The translations under genes and the position numbers were made by a program. A DNA stretch of 64,000 nucleotides. Source: Sternotherus odoratus (taxonomy: Eukaryota > Chordata > Testudines > Kinosternidae). The stretch covers positions 33,072,319 through 33,136,318 of the forward strand of contig JAVMKO010000006.1 of the NCBI GenBank assembly GCA_032164245.1, written 5' to 3'. Every line of letters begins with the position of its first letter. Position 1 is the stretch's first letter. The notes under the pieces are model-generated. The model searched no databases. It saw only the letters and a program-made list of their open reading frames with translations, and was not told the DNA's origin. This document shows, piece after piece, positions 47,769-59,730 of the stretch.

Positions 47769-48001
47769 CTCATTTTAACATTGTTAGAAGGTCTCTTTCT
47801 AGAAGTCTATAATACATAACTAAATTAGTGATGTATGTAAAGTAAGTAAGGTTTTAAAAATGTTTAAGAAGCTTCATTTATAATTACATTAAAATGCAGA
47901 GTCCCCCCAGACCGGTGGCTAGGACCTGGGCAGTGTGAGTACCACTGAAAATCAGCCTGTGCCCCGCCTTTGGCACGTGTGCCATAGGTTGCTTGCCCCT
48001 G
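47769..48001 (+). mobile_element. Non-autonomous hAT element, family B, copy 2, 5'-truncated
   Basis: Matches 11470-11680 base by base for most of its length (aatgtttaagaagcttcatt, gggcagtgtgagtaccactg) and ends ccataggttgcttgcccctg. The left terminal repeat is missing: the copy joins directly to a remnant that starts near 47655 (agagctggttgaaac). Confidence 0.85.
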
Positions 48002-49372
48002 ACCAATGGTTCCAGCCATGTACTCCCCACAGAGATGTGAACAAACAGACCTTTCTCACTTGTCCCATCAGGGGTCCAAAACCAAAAACTCCTCCTGTAT
48101 CAGGGTCAAAATAGAATTATATGAATTTCTGAGAGTTGGCAGGACTGCAATTATCCCACACATTGTGGGTAGAAAGGGGGAGTTAAAAAATGAGAAGACA
48201 GAATAAAACACTGTGAGCTTATAATTGGGGGGGGGGGGTTCTGATGGTTTGCAGTACTGCTTTCTAATAGCCCTAGTCCTCTAATGATAGGTAGCATAAA
48301 GCAACATGACATAAATTTTCCCTCGACCGATGACAATATTCCTTTACCTTTCACTGTAACCCAAACTTGCTGCTTCTGCACTCTTCAGCCTCTGTGCTAT
48401 GCCCATTACAATGGTAGCAGAGCACTTTAGAATTACTTGTAGCCTGCCTCTCCAGTGGAGCGAACAGGGAAGAGAATACAACAGTCCCAGCCCTGGACTG
48501 GACCTCTGAAAGCCTTTTGAGGTTGTCCACAATACAATTTAATTTTTATGAGGTAGTATTAATGCAACTGTCTCACAATGGACAGCAGTTACAGAGGTAG
48601 AAACGATCAGTAAGGTATAGGGTTAGATGTGTATAGTAGGGAAGGAAAAGCATGGAAGATCAATAATAGGGCCAAGGTGGGGAGAACTAGTTGATAGCAC
48701 TTTAGTTTATAGGTGGCCTAGAAGACATGGGTGTGGAAAAAATGTGATGGTGAATCAGTGAAAAAGCTGGAGTAGCAGCAGCAAAAGATCCTCCTCTGAC
48801 AGTGCAAAGAACAAGCACAGGAGTGACAGGCAGTCAGGATAAGCAGAGCACAGGGAATAGCCAATGGCATGTGTTTTTTAAATAGACAGCTGGAATTTCA
48901 GCCACTCATACATCAGCTGTGTGCTACAGCTAAGGCTGTGCTGCTCCTTATGAGCCCCGGGCTCAACTGCATTTCCAAGAACGTCCTTTGCTTATGTAAC
49001 GTGATGGTTTTCTCTCTCCGTATAAACATTGCAGTGCTGACGGGATGGGGGGGGGGGGGGAGAGAATACAACTAAAAGAAGCTGTGTCTTTCCAAAGCAT
49101 TGGGATAATATTTTTAAGTGCACCATTGCCTCTTTGGCCAGTCCTTCTAAGAGAGCTGGGGAATGATAACTAAGCTTAAAATACTTCCGTGTAAACTGCG
49201 GTGTTCCATCATTAAATCTACCAGGGTCAAAGCTCCACTCTTCTGTCACATGCTTGTAGCAAAACTTAATACCACATTCAGGAAAGTGCCACTTGCCTAC
49301 ATAGCTACTACTCAATCCTGAGAACTGAAGCAGCAGCTAATTAGACACAAAAAGATCCCCTGCACCAGCTTC
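48002..49372. other. Intron sequence, nothing recognised
   Basis: Contains poly-G runs of 12 (48227-48238) and 14 (49047-49060). A minus-strand frame of 107 codons at 48992-49315 looks protein-like in places but matches no family I know. Confidence 0.4.
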
Positions 49373-49804
49373 CAGGGCCGGCGACAGGGGGGTACTACGG
49401 GTACAGCTATACCGGGCCCCGGACTTTAGGGGGGCCCCGGTACACAGCACTACCCATAGTCATCCCCCCTTGTCGCCAGGCCTGGAGAGCGGGGAAGGGG
49501 CGGGGAGGCGGCGCGGCTCTCCTCTGGACGAGCGCGCGTGTCCCCGGCAGGAGCAGTGAGCCCGGCTGGCGGCAGCGGCTCAGTCCGGGGGAGAAAGTGC
49601 GGGGTGGGGGGGAAGCAGCAAGGGCGGCTCGCGCTCCCGAAGGACCCCGCACTGCCGCCAGCCGCTGTCAGCTGGGGGGGGGGGGGAGCGCCGGCTGGGT
49701 TGGGGGGGGCGGCTGGGCTTCCCCCCCAGCCGCTGTCAGCTGGGCTGGGGGGGGGCCCCAAACAATCAGAGTAGGGGGCCCCCAAATTTCTATCGCCGGC
49801 CCTG
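49373..49804. mobile_element. GC-rich non-autonomous hAT element, family C
   Basis: Starts cagggccggcgacag; the reverse complement of its end is cagggccggcgatag (14 of 15 bases). Flanks ccagcttc (49365-49372) and caagcttc (49805-49812) match at 7 of 8, the hAT duplication length. The interior is extremely GC-rich with G-runs and CpGs, including a repeated cagccgctgtcagctggg block (about 49660 and 49730). Confidence 0.9.
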
Positions 49805-49812
49805 CAAGCTTC

Positions 49813-52800
49813 CATCAGAAATTAGATGCATCTTGACTTATCTTGTTCTGGATGGACTCTGTATTTACTGACCATTCATCGAGGGCAAAATAGACGAGCT
49901 GTAATATTTCTGCCTTCTTGCTGTCCCATTAATATGACAGTGCCAGAGACAGTAAAGACTGAAATACCATTATATGGGAAACAAAAATATAGTTGATGGT
50001 CATGGTGGTGGTGATGATGGGTGATAAAATTCTCAAAGCATTTTTCATTCAGATATCAGCATTATCTGTAACTAATAAGGTTTGTTTTCCCAATACCCTT
50101 TGGATAGATGGAGATCTCAGTTACACCAATAGAGATCCAGACTAAGCCCAATTAAGTCAACAGAATAGTTTTGGATTGACACTACTGTAAAATGAGATCA
50201 AAATCTGGCCCCATAATACTAAGGCAAATTTGCTCTATGAGGCAAAAAGAACAGGTAAAAGTAAATCTACACAGCATCGAGAATTCTGAGGAAACACTTG
50301 GATGCTGGCAGGATATTGGATCGCATCTAAGGTTATTATGGGCAATATCGTAAAAGGAGAAATAAAACGGAAGAGCTATCATTTTAACGCTAATGTGAGC
50401 AATTGTAAATATTGTAAATAACTGCAGCAAACAAAGGGATTTAAGTGATGGAGCACTTAATTCTTTACTTGTTTCCCTGCCTCTAAATGCACAATATTTT
50501 TATGCAATGAATGGGATAACAGCTCTCTCTTTCAACACAGAGGGGGCCGTTTTTCTCTCCTGCCACGAGGGAGTCATATGAATGGTGTGTCTATACACAG
50601 AACAACAATAGTGTTTCTGTATGGCATGAATAATGTGGTTAAAATATAGACTTTCTTGCTTAGCACTGCAACAGTGCTTCCCTTGGATCTATACAGATAC
50701 CATCTCTGCCACACAGAGCACCCTAGAACTACTGCAAAGTGAAACTTCTATTTGGGCCAATTTCTTTCTTGACCTATTAACAATTTTTTCTATATAACAT
50801 TGTAACCAGTCTTTGCCATCTTTCCCCCCCTCTTGGTTCAACGTAGCTTAACCGACACTGGTCTCTGCTGTTCTGTTCAATTATAACACATCTGTGGTCA
50901 TGTAGGACTTAATGGTTTTCACTGTGCTGAACACTGTGGCCATCTGGAACCTCAGGGTAGCAATAAGGATAGAACTCAAATGTTTCTGTGCCAAAAGCAC
51001 AGGCGCCTCCCACTTGGAACTAAAGGAGAATCTCTATTAGCAGCACAGCACCTATGACACTCACTTGTGTATTACTGATTCCATGTAACAGAGGGCAGTA
51101 ATAGCTGTATTATAAAACAGGTCAATTACATTGTTATTTTAAGGGGGGTAATCAGACGAGTTCAACCGAGCTATCTCAGGTATAGGTGAACGGTCAGTTT
51201 CCAAAATGTGTTTTTAATTAGCACCATAGATCCTATAGATGGCAAAGACCTACCTAGTGATATATGGCCCACTCCCCTATCCAGTGCAATATTATACCTT
51301 GCAGTATGATTTCCAGTACAATTTTAAATTATTCAAAGAATGTGGCTTCCCAGCTTTACTTGAGAGACTATTCAATATTTTAATAGACCTAATTACTGGG
51401 AAAGAGTTTTTTCATCCCTTCCCTTTATACTCAGCTTAAGGCTTTATTTGACTTCATTTAATTCCATTCCTCATATAGTTATGCCCTCTTGGTCCACTCC
51501 CAATTGCTCCATGGAGTTTGTACTCGTCAAAAGCATTGATCACCATTAAAAAGCCAGTATTTACCAGTGATTAGCACATAGTGGTATGAGAGAGATCACA
51601 GATGCCCTCTTTCCTTTGAGCAGAAAATAATGCCAATATCTGAGGCATCATGGTGAAGTAGTTATAGGTAAATGCTGACTTTAGAATGACTACCACTATA
51701 CTTGGAAATACGAATATCATGACCCTGAGCTCCCTTAGTTGTCCTCTGGCCAAGATATGCCTTTATTGAGCAGCGTAGAATGCTATCAGTTGAATTATGT
51801 AAATTCTTTTCTTGTAAATGCCTAATGGCTGTTTGATGTGATTCTAATAGTTAAGTTTCCTTGTTCAGATATTCAGTACATTAAAATTTCTATTTTATGA
51901 TTTGTTCATTAATGGCATTTTAATAACTCAAACACCTCAGCGACTGCTCTAAACAAGCATATTTTAAACTAAATAATAAATAATTCATAAATATTTATAA
52001 TTAATAAATTAGAGAGCAGAAAGATCAATTGTTGTGTATGTTGTATGAAAAGGCTGTTCCATTAAGCCATCAAGAACAGCACTGGCTGGAATATTAAACA
52101 ATAGAGGAGAGGAGTGTATGGAGAGGAAATGTAATGCCCACAGACTAATCTGCTTTTATACCACAGCCTATCCGGTTTTATAAATTTTTAGACGCTCTCT
52201 AACCTAGTTTTATACTAGATCTTGCCCAGTACAATGTAAACTGAGCACAGTACAGTTTTATAAAGCAGCCTGTCCAGGGTCAGTACCAGGGCCAGACTCT
52301 CCTCTTGTTTACACCCTGGTAAACCTATCGATCTCCACAGAAGCACCCCTAAGTGTATCTACTCCTCTCAACCACCTTTGGTATCTCCCTGGTATCTTAT
52401 TCTATGTGCTTATACTGTTCTGAGCTTCACATAGTTCCTTCTTGGTTGCAGCCCTTAGTTTTTGAAGCTCCTAACTTGTGTGAAGAATTTATTTCCATAG
52501 ACTTGATTAATTCTTTTCATTGCTTTTGTCACTGGCAAAGTCTGAATTTGAGCCTCGTTTGAGCAGCACAGTATTCAACTAACTCCAAACTCTTGGCTAT
52601 GGCTCAGCATCTCAGTTTGTGGATCCCATTGATTTGACCTCAGGAGCAGATGTCCACAACATAAATACAGTTATACATCTGACACTAATTAACTTTACTC
52701 CTGGCTGTTTCAGGGGCTAAGGAATGAAAGGGTCATGGGAAATGAATTCCCCTCCTGCCCCTAGGAGGCAGTGTAGGGAAAACTTGTATGGTGTACCATG

Positions 52801-54087
52801 CACATTCTACTTCCTCTGGGGATAAAGTGGGTTTGAGTCTCTAGAGATGTTAAGCCAACACCTTTCATCTGGACAAAAACAGCACATACATTTTATTTAA
52901 AAGAAAAGGGATGAGAGGAGGCAAGAGAGACAGATAAATAAGACAGATCCATTGAGGTCACTTATTCTGACAGCAGGCAACTTCTTTGGCTAACTATACT
53001 ACAAGCTCGCAAACCATGGCTGATTATTATTGGTAAAAGCCTACCAGGTAAAACCAGGGCATTAGCTCATTGCTGACCTGCTTAACCTTCAAAAATCGCC
53101 CATCCACAACAACAAAATCTATATCAAATACTGAATGTACAGAATGCAGTGCAGGATGCAGACTCTGACATGAGCAATAAGGCCATGTCCCTCGCACTGC
53201 AATGCGAGTGCATTTTTACTACCCTGCTCTAAGCAAAAAGCTTACTTGGTTGATGGTCTACCACAGCTACTAAGTTTAATGTACAATATTGTCTGCTATA
53301 TGTGCAGCACTGTAGCAGCTCTTTTTGTTTCTCAAAACCCCAAGCAGTTAGCACAATTCTTAAGTACAAGTCCATCCCTGAAATGCAGCCACATCTGAGG
53401 TGGTACATGGGTTGCTGTTTAACACACACACACACACAGTTTAGGATAGGAAGTGAAGAGGGGTCCTTTAATTCAGCTGAATTCAAAGTGGCAGAATGTG
53501 ATCACTGCAGATAGAAACTGACCAAGACACCAGCATTAATAACTTTCCTCCTGCAAAAGTGCTTGAGGGTCTTGAACAACATCAGGTTGCCAGGTCAAAT
53601 TTAGGACTCCTCCAAAAGAGCCAGTGAAATATCACCAGAACGGTCAAGATTTCAATTGCCCCTTTCCCTTCCCACAGTTCGATCTCCCCTAGTTCTACCT
53701 CCCTTCTACCCCTCCCCAAGGAAACCCAAAGGTTTTTATAGATGATATTCTAAAGGAACAAGGGAATTCGATTTCAGCACACACAGAAAATGGATTTTTG
53801 TTTTCTTTTGTTTTGTTATCAAGGAAGCTTTCCTGAAGCACAAAAGTCAAGATGTGCCTCTGGTATGTGAACATTCACCCACCATCAGTCACTGTCACGG
53901 GCTCCCTTCCATTCTTGATCCTTCTCACTGATTGCATTAGATTTAACCTATTAAATATTTATTCTCTATTTTTCATGGCTCATGTGTATCTCTATAACTC
54001 ACCTTGAAGCCTCCTCGTTTGTACCATGATAAGACTCAGTTCCTAGGGCTTTTCATTTCACTCTAGACCATGATTCTTTTGGGAGAC
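49813..54087. other. Intron sequence, little recognised
   Basis: About 50105-50215 (gatctcagttacaccaatag to caaaatctggcccca) is a widespread ancient amniote repeat. 51900-52010 is AT-rich. (CA)n at 53421-53438. No exon, RNA gene or clear mobile element otherwise. Confidence 0.4.
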
Positions 54088-54100
54088 TGTAGAAAGGAGG

Positions 54101-54133
54101 TAACAAAGTCCTGTGGCACCTAAAGACTAACTA
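54101..54133 (+). mobile_element. 33-bp SINE micro-insertion with 13-bp target duplication
   Basis: The insert (taacaaagtcctgtggcacc then taaagactaacta) is only the middle of the cagagaggtagccg SINE. It is flanked exactly by tgtagaaaggagg at 54088-54100 and 54134-54146. Confidence 0.92.
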
Positions 54134-54530
54134 TGTAGAAAGGAGGGCATTTTCTTTAAAGGTACAGCAGCCTATGTGCACTTTTTTCCTTGCCTGAAAA
54201 GAACATGGGCAGCCTCATCCCAACCACTCATCAATACAAATAGGAAAGATAATAGTTTACATATAATTACAAAAAAAAAGAGGGAGGAGAAAGCAGAGAC
54301 ATGTGAAACACACTGAGTAGCAATTTTTGCTACTGATTTAGGAGACTTTGCATATTATCCCTTTTTCAAAGCCCCTAAAAGCAGAGTTGGAGGAATATTA
54401 TATTTCCTTTGCATGTCTCACCTAGAACCAGGGAGGGGAAAAGCTACCAGCATCTGTTGGTCAAAATAACACACAAATAATTAAGTAATATTTGGATGGC
54501 TCAGAGACTCTGTAATATGCTATAGAGCTT

Positions 54531-54642
54531 TTCAAACTCAGGGGTTCAAACTCAGCCCCTGTCGATACTCTCTGATGGCTGTCTGATGGCCTGAGTGAAG
54601 TAATTGGTTGGTCCTACCAGTCAGCTGTCCTACCAGTCAGCT
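54531..54642. repeat. Cluster of three micro-duplications
   Basis: Within about 110 bp there are three doubled words: ttcaaactcag (54532-54556), tctgatggc (54571-54590) and gtcctaccagtcagct (54611-54626 and 54627-54642, directly adjacent). Confidence 0.9.
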
Positions 54643-55545
54643 GACCAGAACATACCAGAATCACCAACTGGAAGTCTCATGGAGACCAAGGAGGGCCATA
54701 GACTTCCCTCTCATCTACTGCAAGTGGTTCAGGTCAGCATGGGAAAACATGGGCTGGGATGAAGCTTACACTGTTGCTGTCTGTGACAGGCCTATTCTCT
54801 GTCAAGTCTCCAGTGCTGTCAATCTAGTCACAAATACAAGATTTGGAAACAAAAGTCCTCAAAGTTTGTAATAAGCTGGACAAAAGCATGTTCTCTTCTG
54901 TGTAATGAAAAATCAGAGGGAAATCAAAGCTGTGAGAACAAAGTACTGAGCAATCTTCCTGCTGAGCTTACTAGGAGGCCATTAAAGGACTCTATTCGTG
55001 GAAACAAATACATGTTATTGTGAGGAATATTGTGCAGAGGTGAGAGAACCATGAAATATGCTTCAGTCTTTGTTTCCTGTCTTACCAAAGGAGTGAAATC
55101 TCTTACCATTTCCAGCCTGTGGCTCCCTGGATCACAAACTACAGGGATCACTTCTCCATGAACAATCTCACTTCACTGACTCCATTTGCCATCAAGTCTC
55201 CTATCAATCTTACCTACAAAATCCAAGTCCCAGAGGACTAGAGGCTTGTCTAGGTGGGGACACTCAGGAAAATTAAGTAACGGTTAAAGTGGATCAGTTA
55301 AGATGAATTAACCCCCTGTGTGGGCTCTCTCATTCAAAAATTAAAGAAGCCTTAATTCAGTTTATCTTAATTCTGAATTGCATTAGTAATGGGTTGTTTG
55401 GTCTCTCTTCTACTCCCCATGGAGATAAACATGTGCAGTGGATGGCTTGTTTTGGTAGGGTTCTTTTTAATACACTTATTGCTATGTATTTATATCAGAG
55501 AATACAAGGTCAAAGAAATGTGCACCACACTTGGAGCAGAAGTGA

Positions 55546-55600
55546 GTGTACAGTAGCATGAGGATACCTACAATTCTATTTTATGCTATAGATGGTTCTT
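55546..55600 (+). repeat. 55-bp dispersed direct repeat, copy 1
   Basis: gtgtacagtagcatgaggat followed by acctacaattctattttatg and ctatagatggttctt; almost the same sequence recurs at 56791-56844. Confidence 0.9.
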
Positions 55601-56790
55601 AGTTCTTGGGGAAACACATTCTGAAGTCTTGGAACAAAGTCTTTGATCTCATCCATTCCCATACTTCTGGCTACTACCTTTGTATAGGTTTCTTGTCTTT
55701 CTTCATCATGGGGGGAATGCAGCTTACTCTGTGTAAAGTGCCTTGAATGAATCGCATTCTCTGTATGTTCACAATGATACTTGGTGATTTCTATTAATAC
55801 TAATTTTGATGCCACGCAGGTGAATAACCGCAAAAGGGTCTGAATTCATCAGCTGGAAAACTGGGACAGGCTGGCCAGACAGGAGTTAACTTTTGATGGG
55901 TGCTCTTTAAAGCATATATTTTAAAAAAAGCTGCTTTGACGAGTTTGAAAAATAGATGGGGTATAAGTAATTGCAGTTCCCGGTCAAGCATATCCTGAGC
56001 ACTGACAGTTCCTGAGTGTTTCAGTAGATGCTTATTGGAAATGCATAGAGCAGAGCAAGTCACATGATCTGCTAACTTCTGTAATCCCAAAGATAGAGAA
56101 TCTCTTTTTAAAAGAAACACACATAACATTACAGTCTGAAAGAACACATATTGATGCAACTGTTTCTTTCTCTCTAAACCCCTGGCATATTGATCTGATT
56201 CTTTTCTGATCTCGTACTTATTAAAAACTGAATTGGTCTAAGAGAGGGAACGTATCCACTGTTTTGCTTTTGCAAATACAGTACTAGAAAAAATACTGCA
56301 GTTAAGTCTGTGTGTTCCTCAGTGCCCTCTACTGGATGCAATTAGAATTGTTTATCTAGGTGTCTATCACTGTATACTGCTAAACAGCTAAAGGAGTGTA
56401 GCAGAGGCTTGTGATTTTGGAGCAGGAGGCTCCAAGAACTACTGATGCCATTGTGAATTTCTGAGTAAAAGCAGCATAACAATAACTGTGAAGTTGTAGG
56501 TGACCATAGGTTTGCATTAATATATTACCTTTTTTTGCAACTATTAACTGAGAATCTCTAAGTACTTTAGAAATATATTTGAATTAAATCTCAGACCAAG
56601 GTTACATACCATGCAAGTAGTAGAATCAGGAGTATAACCCAGAAGTCTCAACTTTCAGAACTGCATTCTCTATATATGCAACATGTAATGCTTCACATCT
56701 CTTAACAGCAAGCATTGCTTCTATCCCGATCCCAAAATGGATTGTTTGCAGGGGCACACATGGTATATGGGAACCACTGGGGAACATGGG

Positions 56791-56844
56791 GTGTACATTA
56801 GCATGATGATACCTACAATTCTATTTTATGCTATAGAGGTTCTT
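56791..56844 (+). repeat. 55-bp dispersed direct repeat, copy 2
   Basis: gtgtacattagcatgatgat followed by acctacaattctattttatg and ctatagaggttctt. It differs from copy 1 at two substitutions and one or two small gaps. Confidence 0.9.
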
Positions 56845-58459
56845 CTACCATGCTTGTTACTATAGTATCAGAATAACTTTCAGTAATGTGTATTCTCATA
56901 ATAAAATTTATTCTTGCATTTTGATATTTCCTTTAAAGCCAAAATATCCCAAAGCACTTCATACCCAGCAACCACATCAGCCAACAATTTAATGCAGCCA
57001 TCTTTTGGCTGGGATACAGCAGCTGTTTAACAGCACATAGCAACATTACATAATAATTTACAGCAAGTAGTGAAGAATCCCATCTTCAAGTGAAAACATA
57101 GTGGTAATTTCAGGCAGGCACAATGTAGATTTTGCTCAAATTTAATTTGGTCTGGATACCTTCGTCTATGAACCCCCATTCTTATAAAGAGCATCACATG
57201 GTCTTTAATGATCCAAAGCTGTGAGAAGCTTGGTTTTACATCTAATCCAAAAGATGGAACCTACAGCAGTACAACCCTTCTAGCACCATGACATAGCATT
57301 GTCAGAAGGAAAGCGCATAACCTTCCACATCACAAACGCCAATCAATTCTTGCAGTACTTTGTGTTTGATCAAGGAAATCTCCCATCTAAATGCTGACCC
57401 ACCTTCAAACGTGCTTAGCACAGGAGATCAGGCAAGGTCACCATTCACAATGGTAATCTTCACAAAATTGTAGCTGAAAAAGGTGAAGCCTCCCATATTC
57501 TTCTGTATGATCTAATATTTTAATATTGCATTTTCTCTGGCCACACTCCTGTTTTGTCACGTTTCTCCTACAGTCCTTTCTCCTCCCAAACACTCTGCTA
57601 TGTAGCTCATCTGGAATTTGCTCCTGGTCAGAACAAACTCACATGTAGCCATTAGATGGGAAACAGTCACATGACCAGATGTTGGAGAATCTAGTAATGA
57701 AACCCCACCAGCTTGTTATGGAAATCGAATACAATCTGGCCACTGTGGATATTTAATGTAATGTTTCGCTGGATTCAGGAGGAGCAATTAGATTGCTGAA
57801 AATTGTGCTTCCATTCCCCTTAATTCAATACTGACCAGTGCCAGGAATGCAATATGTGATGGGACTGACAATTAATTTTGCATGCAATCACTGTAATAAA
57901 GTGGGAAGGGACAGCAAGGAGTCAGACAAAGAGAGCTGGAGGTGGAGGGAGGGGGTGTAAGGTGGTATAACTATGGGCTTGTCTGCACTAAACAGGAAGC
58001 CGTTCCAGCAAATTGGCTGGTTGTCTCGATTGTTCTTGCAGGGATTTAGCACATACCAGAATGCAACTCTGGGTTTGGCTGAATCAGTTAGACATTCACA
58101 CACACCATGACTCACCACTGTTTGTACTAATACATTCTGGTGCTAAGAAGTACACATCCCATAATTATTGCCAGCAAAGCTTCTGGGAGCAGGACCTTTG
58201 GAGTAATTTCCAAACTTTGAGATGGAGTTAGAAGCACTGGCTGAAAAGAAGCAGCTAAGAGGTTTGTGGCTTTCTGGTCCACACTGGAAAGAAATCCTTG
58301 TAGATTGCACCAGTTGAGCCAGACTTGAACTAAAGGCCTCGTCCCCAGCACTGGACCAACTAGAACAATCGTAAAAACACCTGGAGTAACCACTGTGTGT
58401 GAAAACAAGATGTACAAGCACTTCAAGATCAAGCAATAGTGTTTCACGTCACATTTTCA

Positions 58460-58700
58460 TTTGACAGAGACAGGGACTAGGAGTACTGGATGAAATTAAA
58501 GAAAGGTAAATTTCAAGTGACTATTGGGAAAAACTTCCCAACAGTGAGCTCTTTTATGGTGTGGAACAGCTGCCCCAATGGAATTGCTGGAAGTCACGTT
58601 ACTCACATCATTTTCAATTAAACTAGACAGGAAGGATACAGTATGGGGGGCAGGGGGGATGTTTAATTTCTAATGAGGGATGGACAGAAGAAAATACTAT
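58460..58700 (+). mobile_element. CR1 LINE 3' fragment, sense
   Basis: tgactattgggaaaaacttc, ccaacagtgagctcttttat and ggtgtggaacagctgcccca follow the CR1 ORF2 end. Confidence 0.65.
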
Positions 58701-59479
58701 CTAGAGAAATTAAAAACAATATTTACTCAAGATTCAGCAGAGATGCCTGCAGCAGTTTCAGACACTAGTTGGTGACATAATTAAGTAGGATTCATGTATC
58801 AAAAATGAAAGCGAGATGTTCAGGCTGAAAAACATGCCTTTATAAAACCATTCATGGCCATTCCCTGCCCCAAACCTATCTGGAGGACTCTAATAATTGG
58901 CCTCTCTGTTTACATTCATAAATAAGTGAACAACAGTCTTTCCACAGCCAGAACTTATCCACATACTTTCTCTCTGGGTTTGCATTGGAGTTAAACATTA
59001 ATTTCAGACAGCTTCACTGCATTTCTTCTGCGTGAAAAAAAAAATATGAGCAACTCTGAAAGGTGAAAGTTTCGAAGCTTCAAGCAGGGTTGACTCAGTG
59101 GTAGAAGAAAGCTGGTTCTATCAGACTGTGTAGCTTAAATTTCAAAAGCATCTAATATACCACTACAGTTAGTTATAGGACAGTTTCTGGTAATTTCACA
59201 GAGAATACATCAATAGCAAAAGAACAGGGGAGCATGAATGCGTGTGTAAACGAAAGAAAGAGCATCTGCTCATCCATACTGGCTGACAAAATCAGTGACT
59301 CTTCATACCCTCATTTGGGATTTTTTATATTAAAATTGTTAGCAATTGCACTATTGGCAATGGGTGAATGTCTCAGAGAATTAAGCACTCTGGCCACAGA
59401 ACAGATAGAACCTGAGCAACACAGAAACAGCTCTACCAGTCCAGAGCAATAGTAATCTAATTTGGTTACCCATCTACAA

Positions 59480-59730
59480 CAGACATCAGTATCAGATGTT
59501 TTACAGGAAGGTGCAAGAAAGCCTACAATGGAATAACCTGCCCTTAGGGGAAATAACTTCCTCACCTATGTCAGCTAGCAACTGGCTTCTGTGTTAGATT
59601 AGTATCCTCTGAAGTGTCTCACAGTATTCTCAGATCTTGGCTAACGAATAATTTGGTGCCATCCTCAAATTTTGCCACTCTGTTGTTCAGTTTCTTTTCC
59701 AGCCCATTTAATGAATATATGGCACATCAT
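59480..59730 (-). mobile_element. CR1 LINE fragment, antisense
   Basis: caggaaggtgcaagaaagcc, ggaataacctgcccttaggg and tttggtgccatcctcaaatt are mirrored CR1 3' blocks. The last one belongs further upstream in ORF2, so an internal piece is lost. Confidence 0.7.

Larger units (their letters stand above)
54643..58459. other. Intron sequence, low-confidence old repeats
   Basis: Possible DNA-transposon-like remnants start with gcttgtct at 55244 and 57975. 56550-56690 looks like a decayed MIR on the minus strand, and 57150-57430 like an ancient LINE. None is certain. No exon or RNA gene seen. Confidence 0.35.

Noticed and set aside
48992..49315. 107-codon minus-strand frame with a protein-like look
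   Set aside because: No family recognised and no splice context. A tblastn search would decide; a conserved hit would reopen it.
49407..49836. GC-rich, CpG-rich segment as a first exon or promoter CpG island
   Set aside because: Its edges coincide with the inverted ends and 8-bp duplications of a hAT element.
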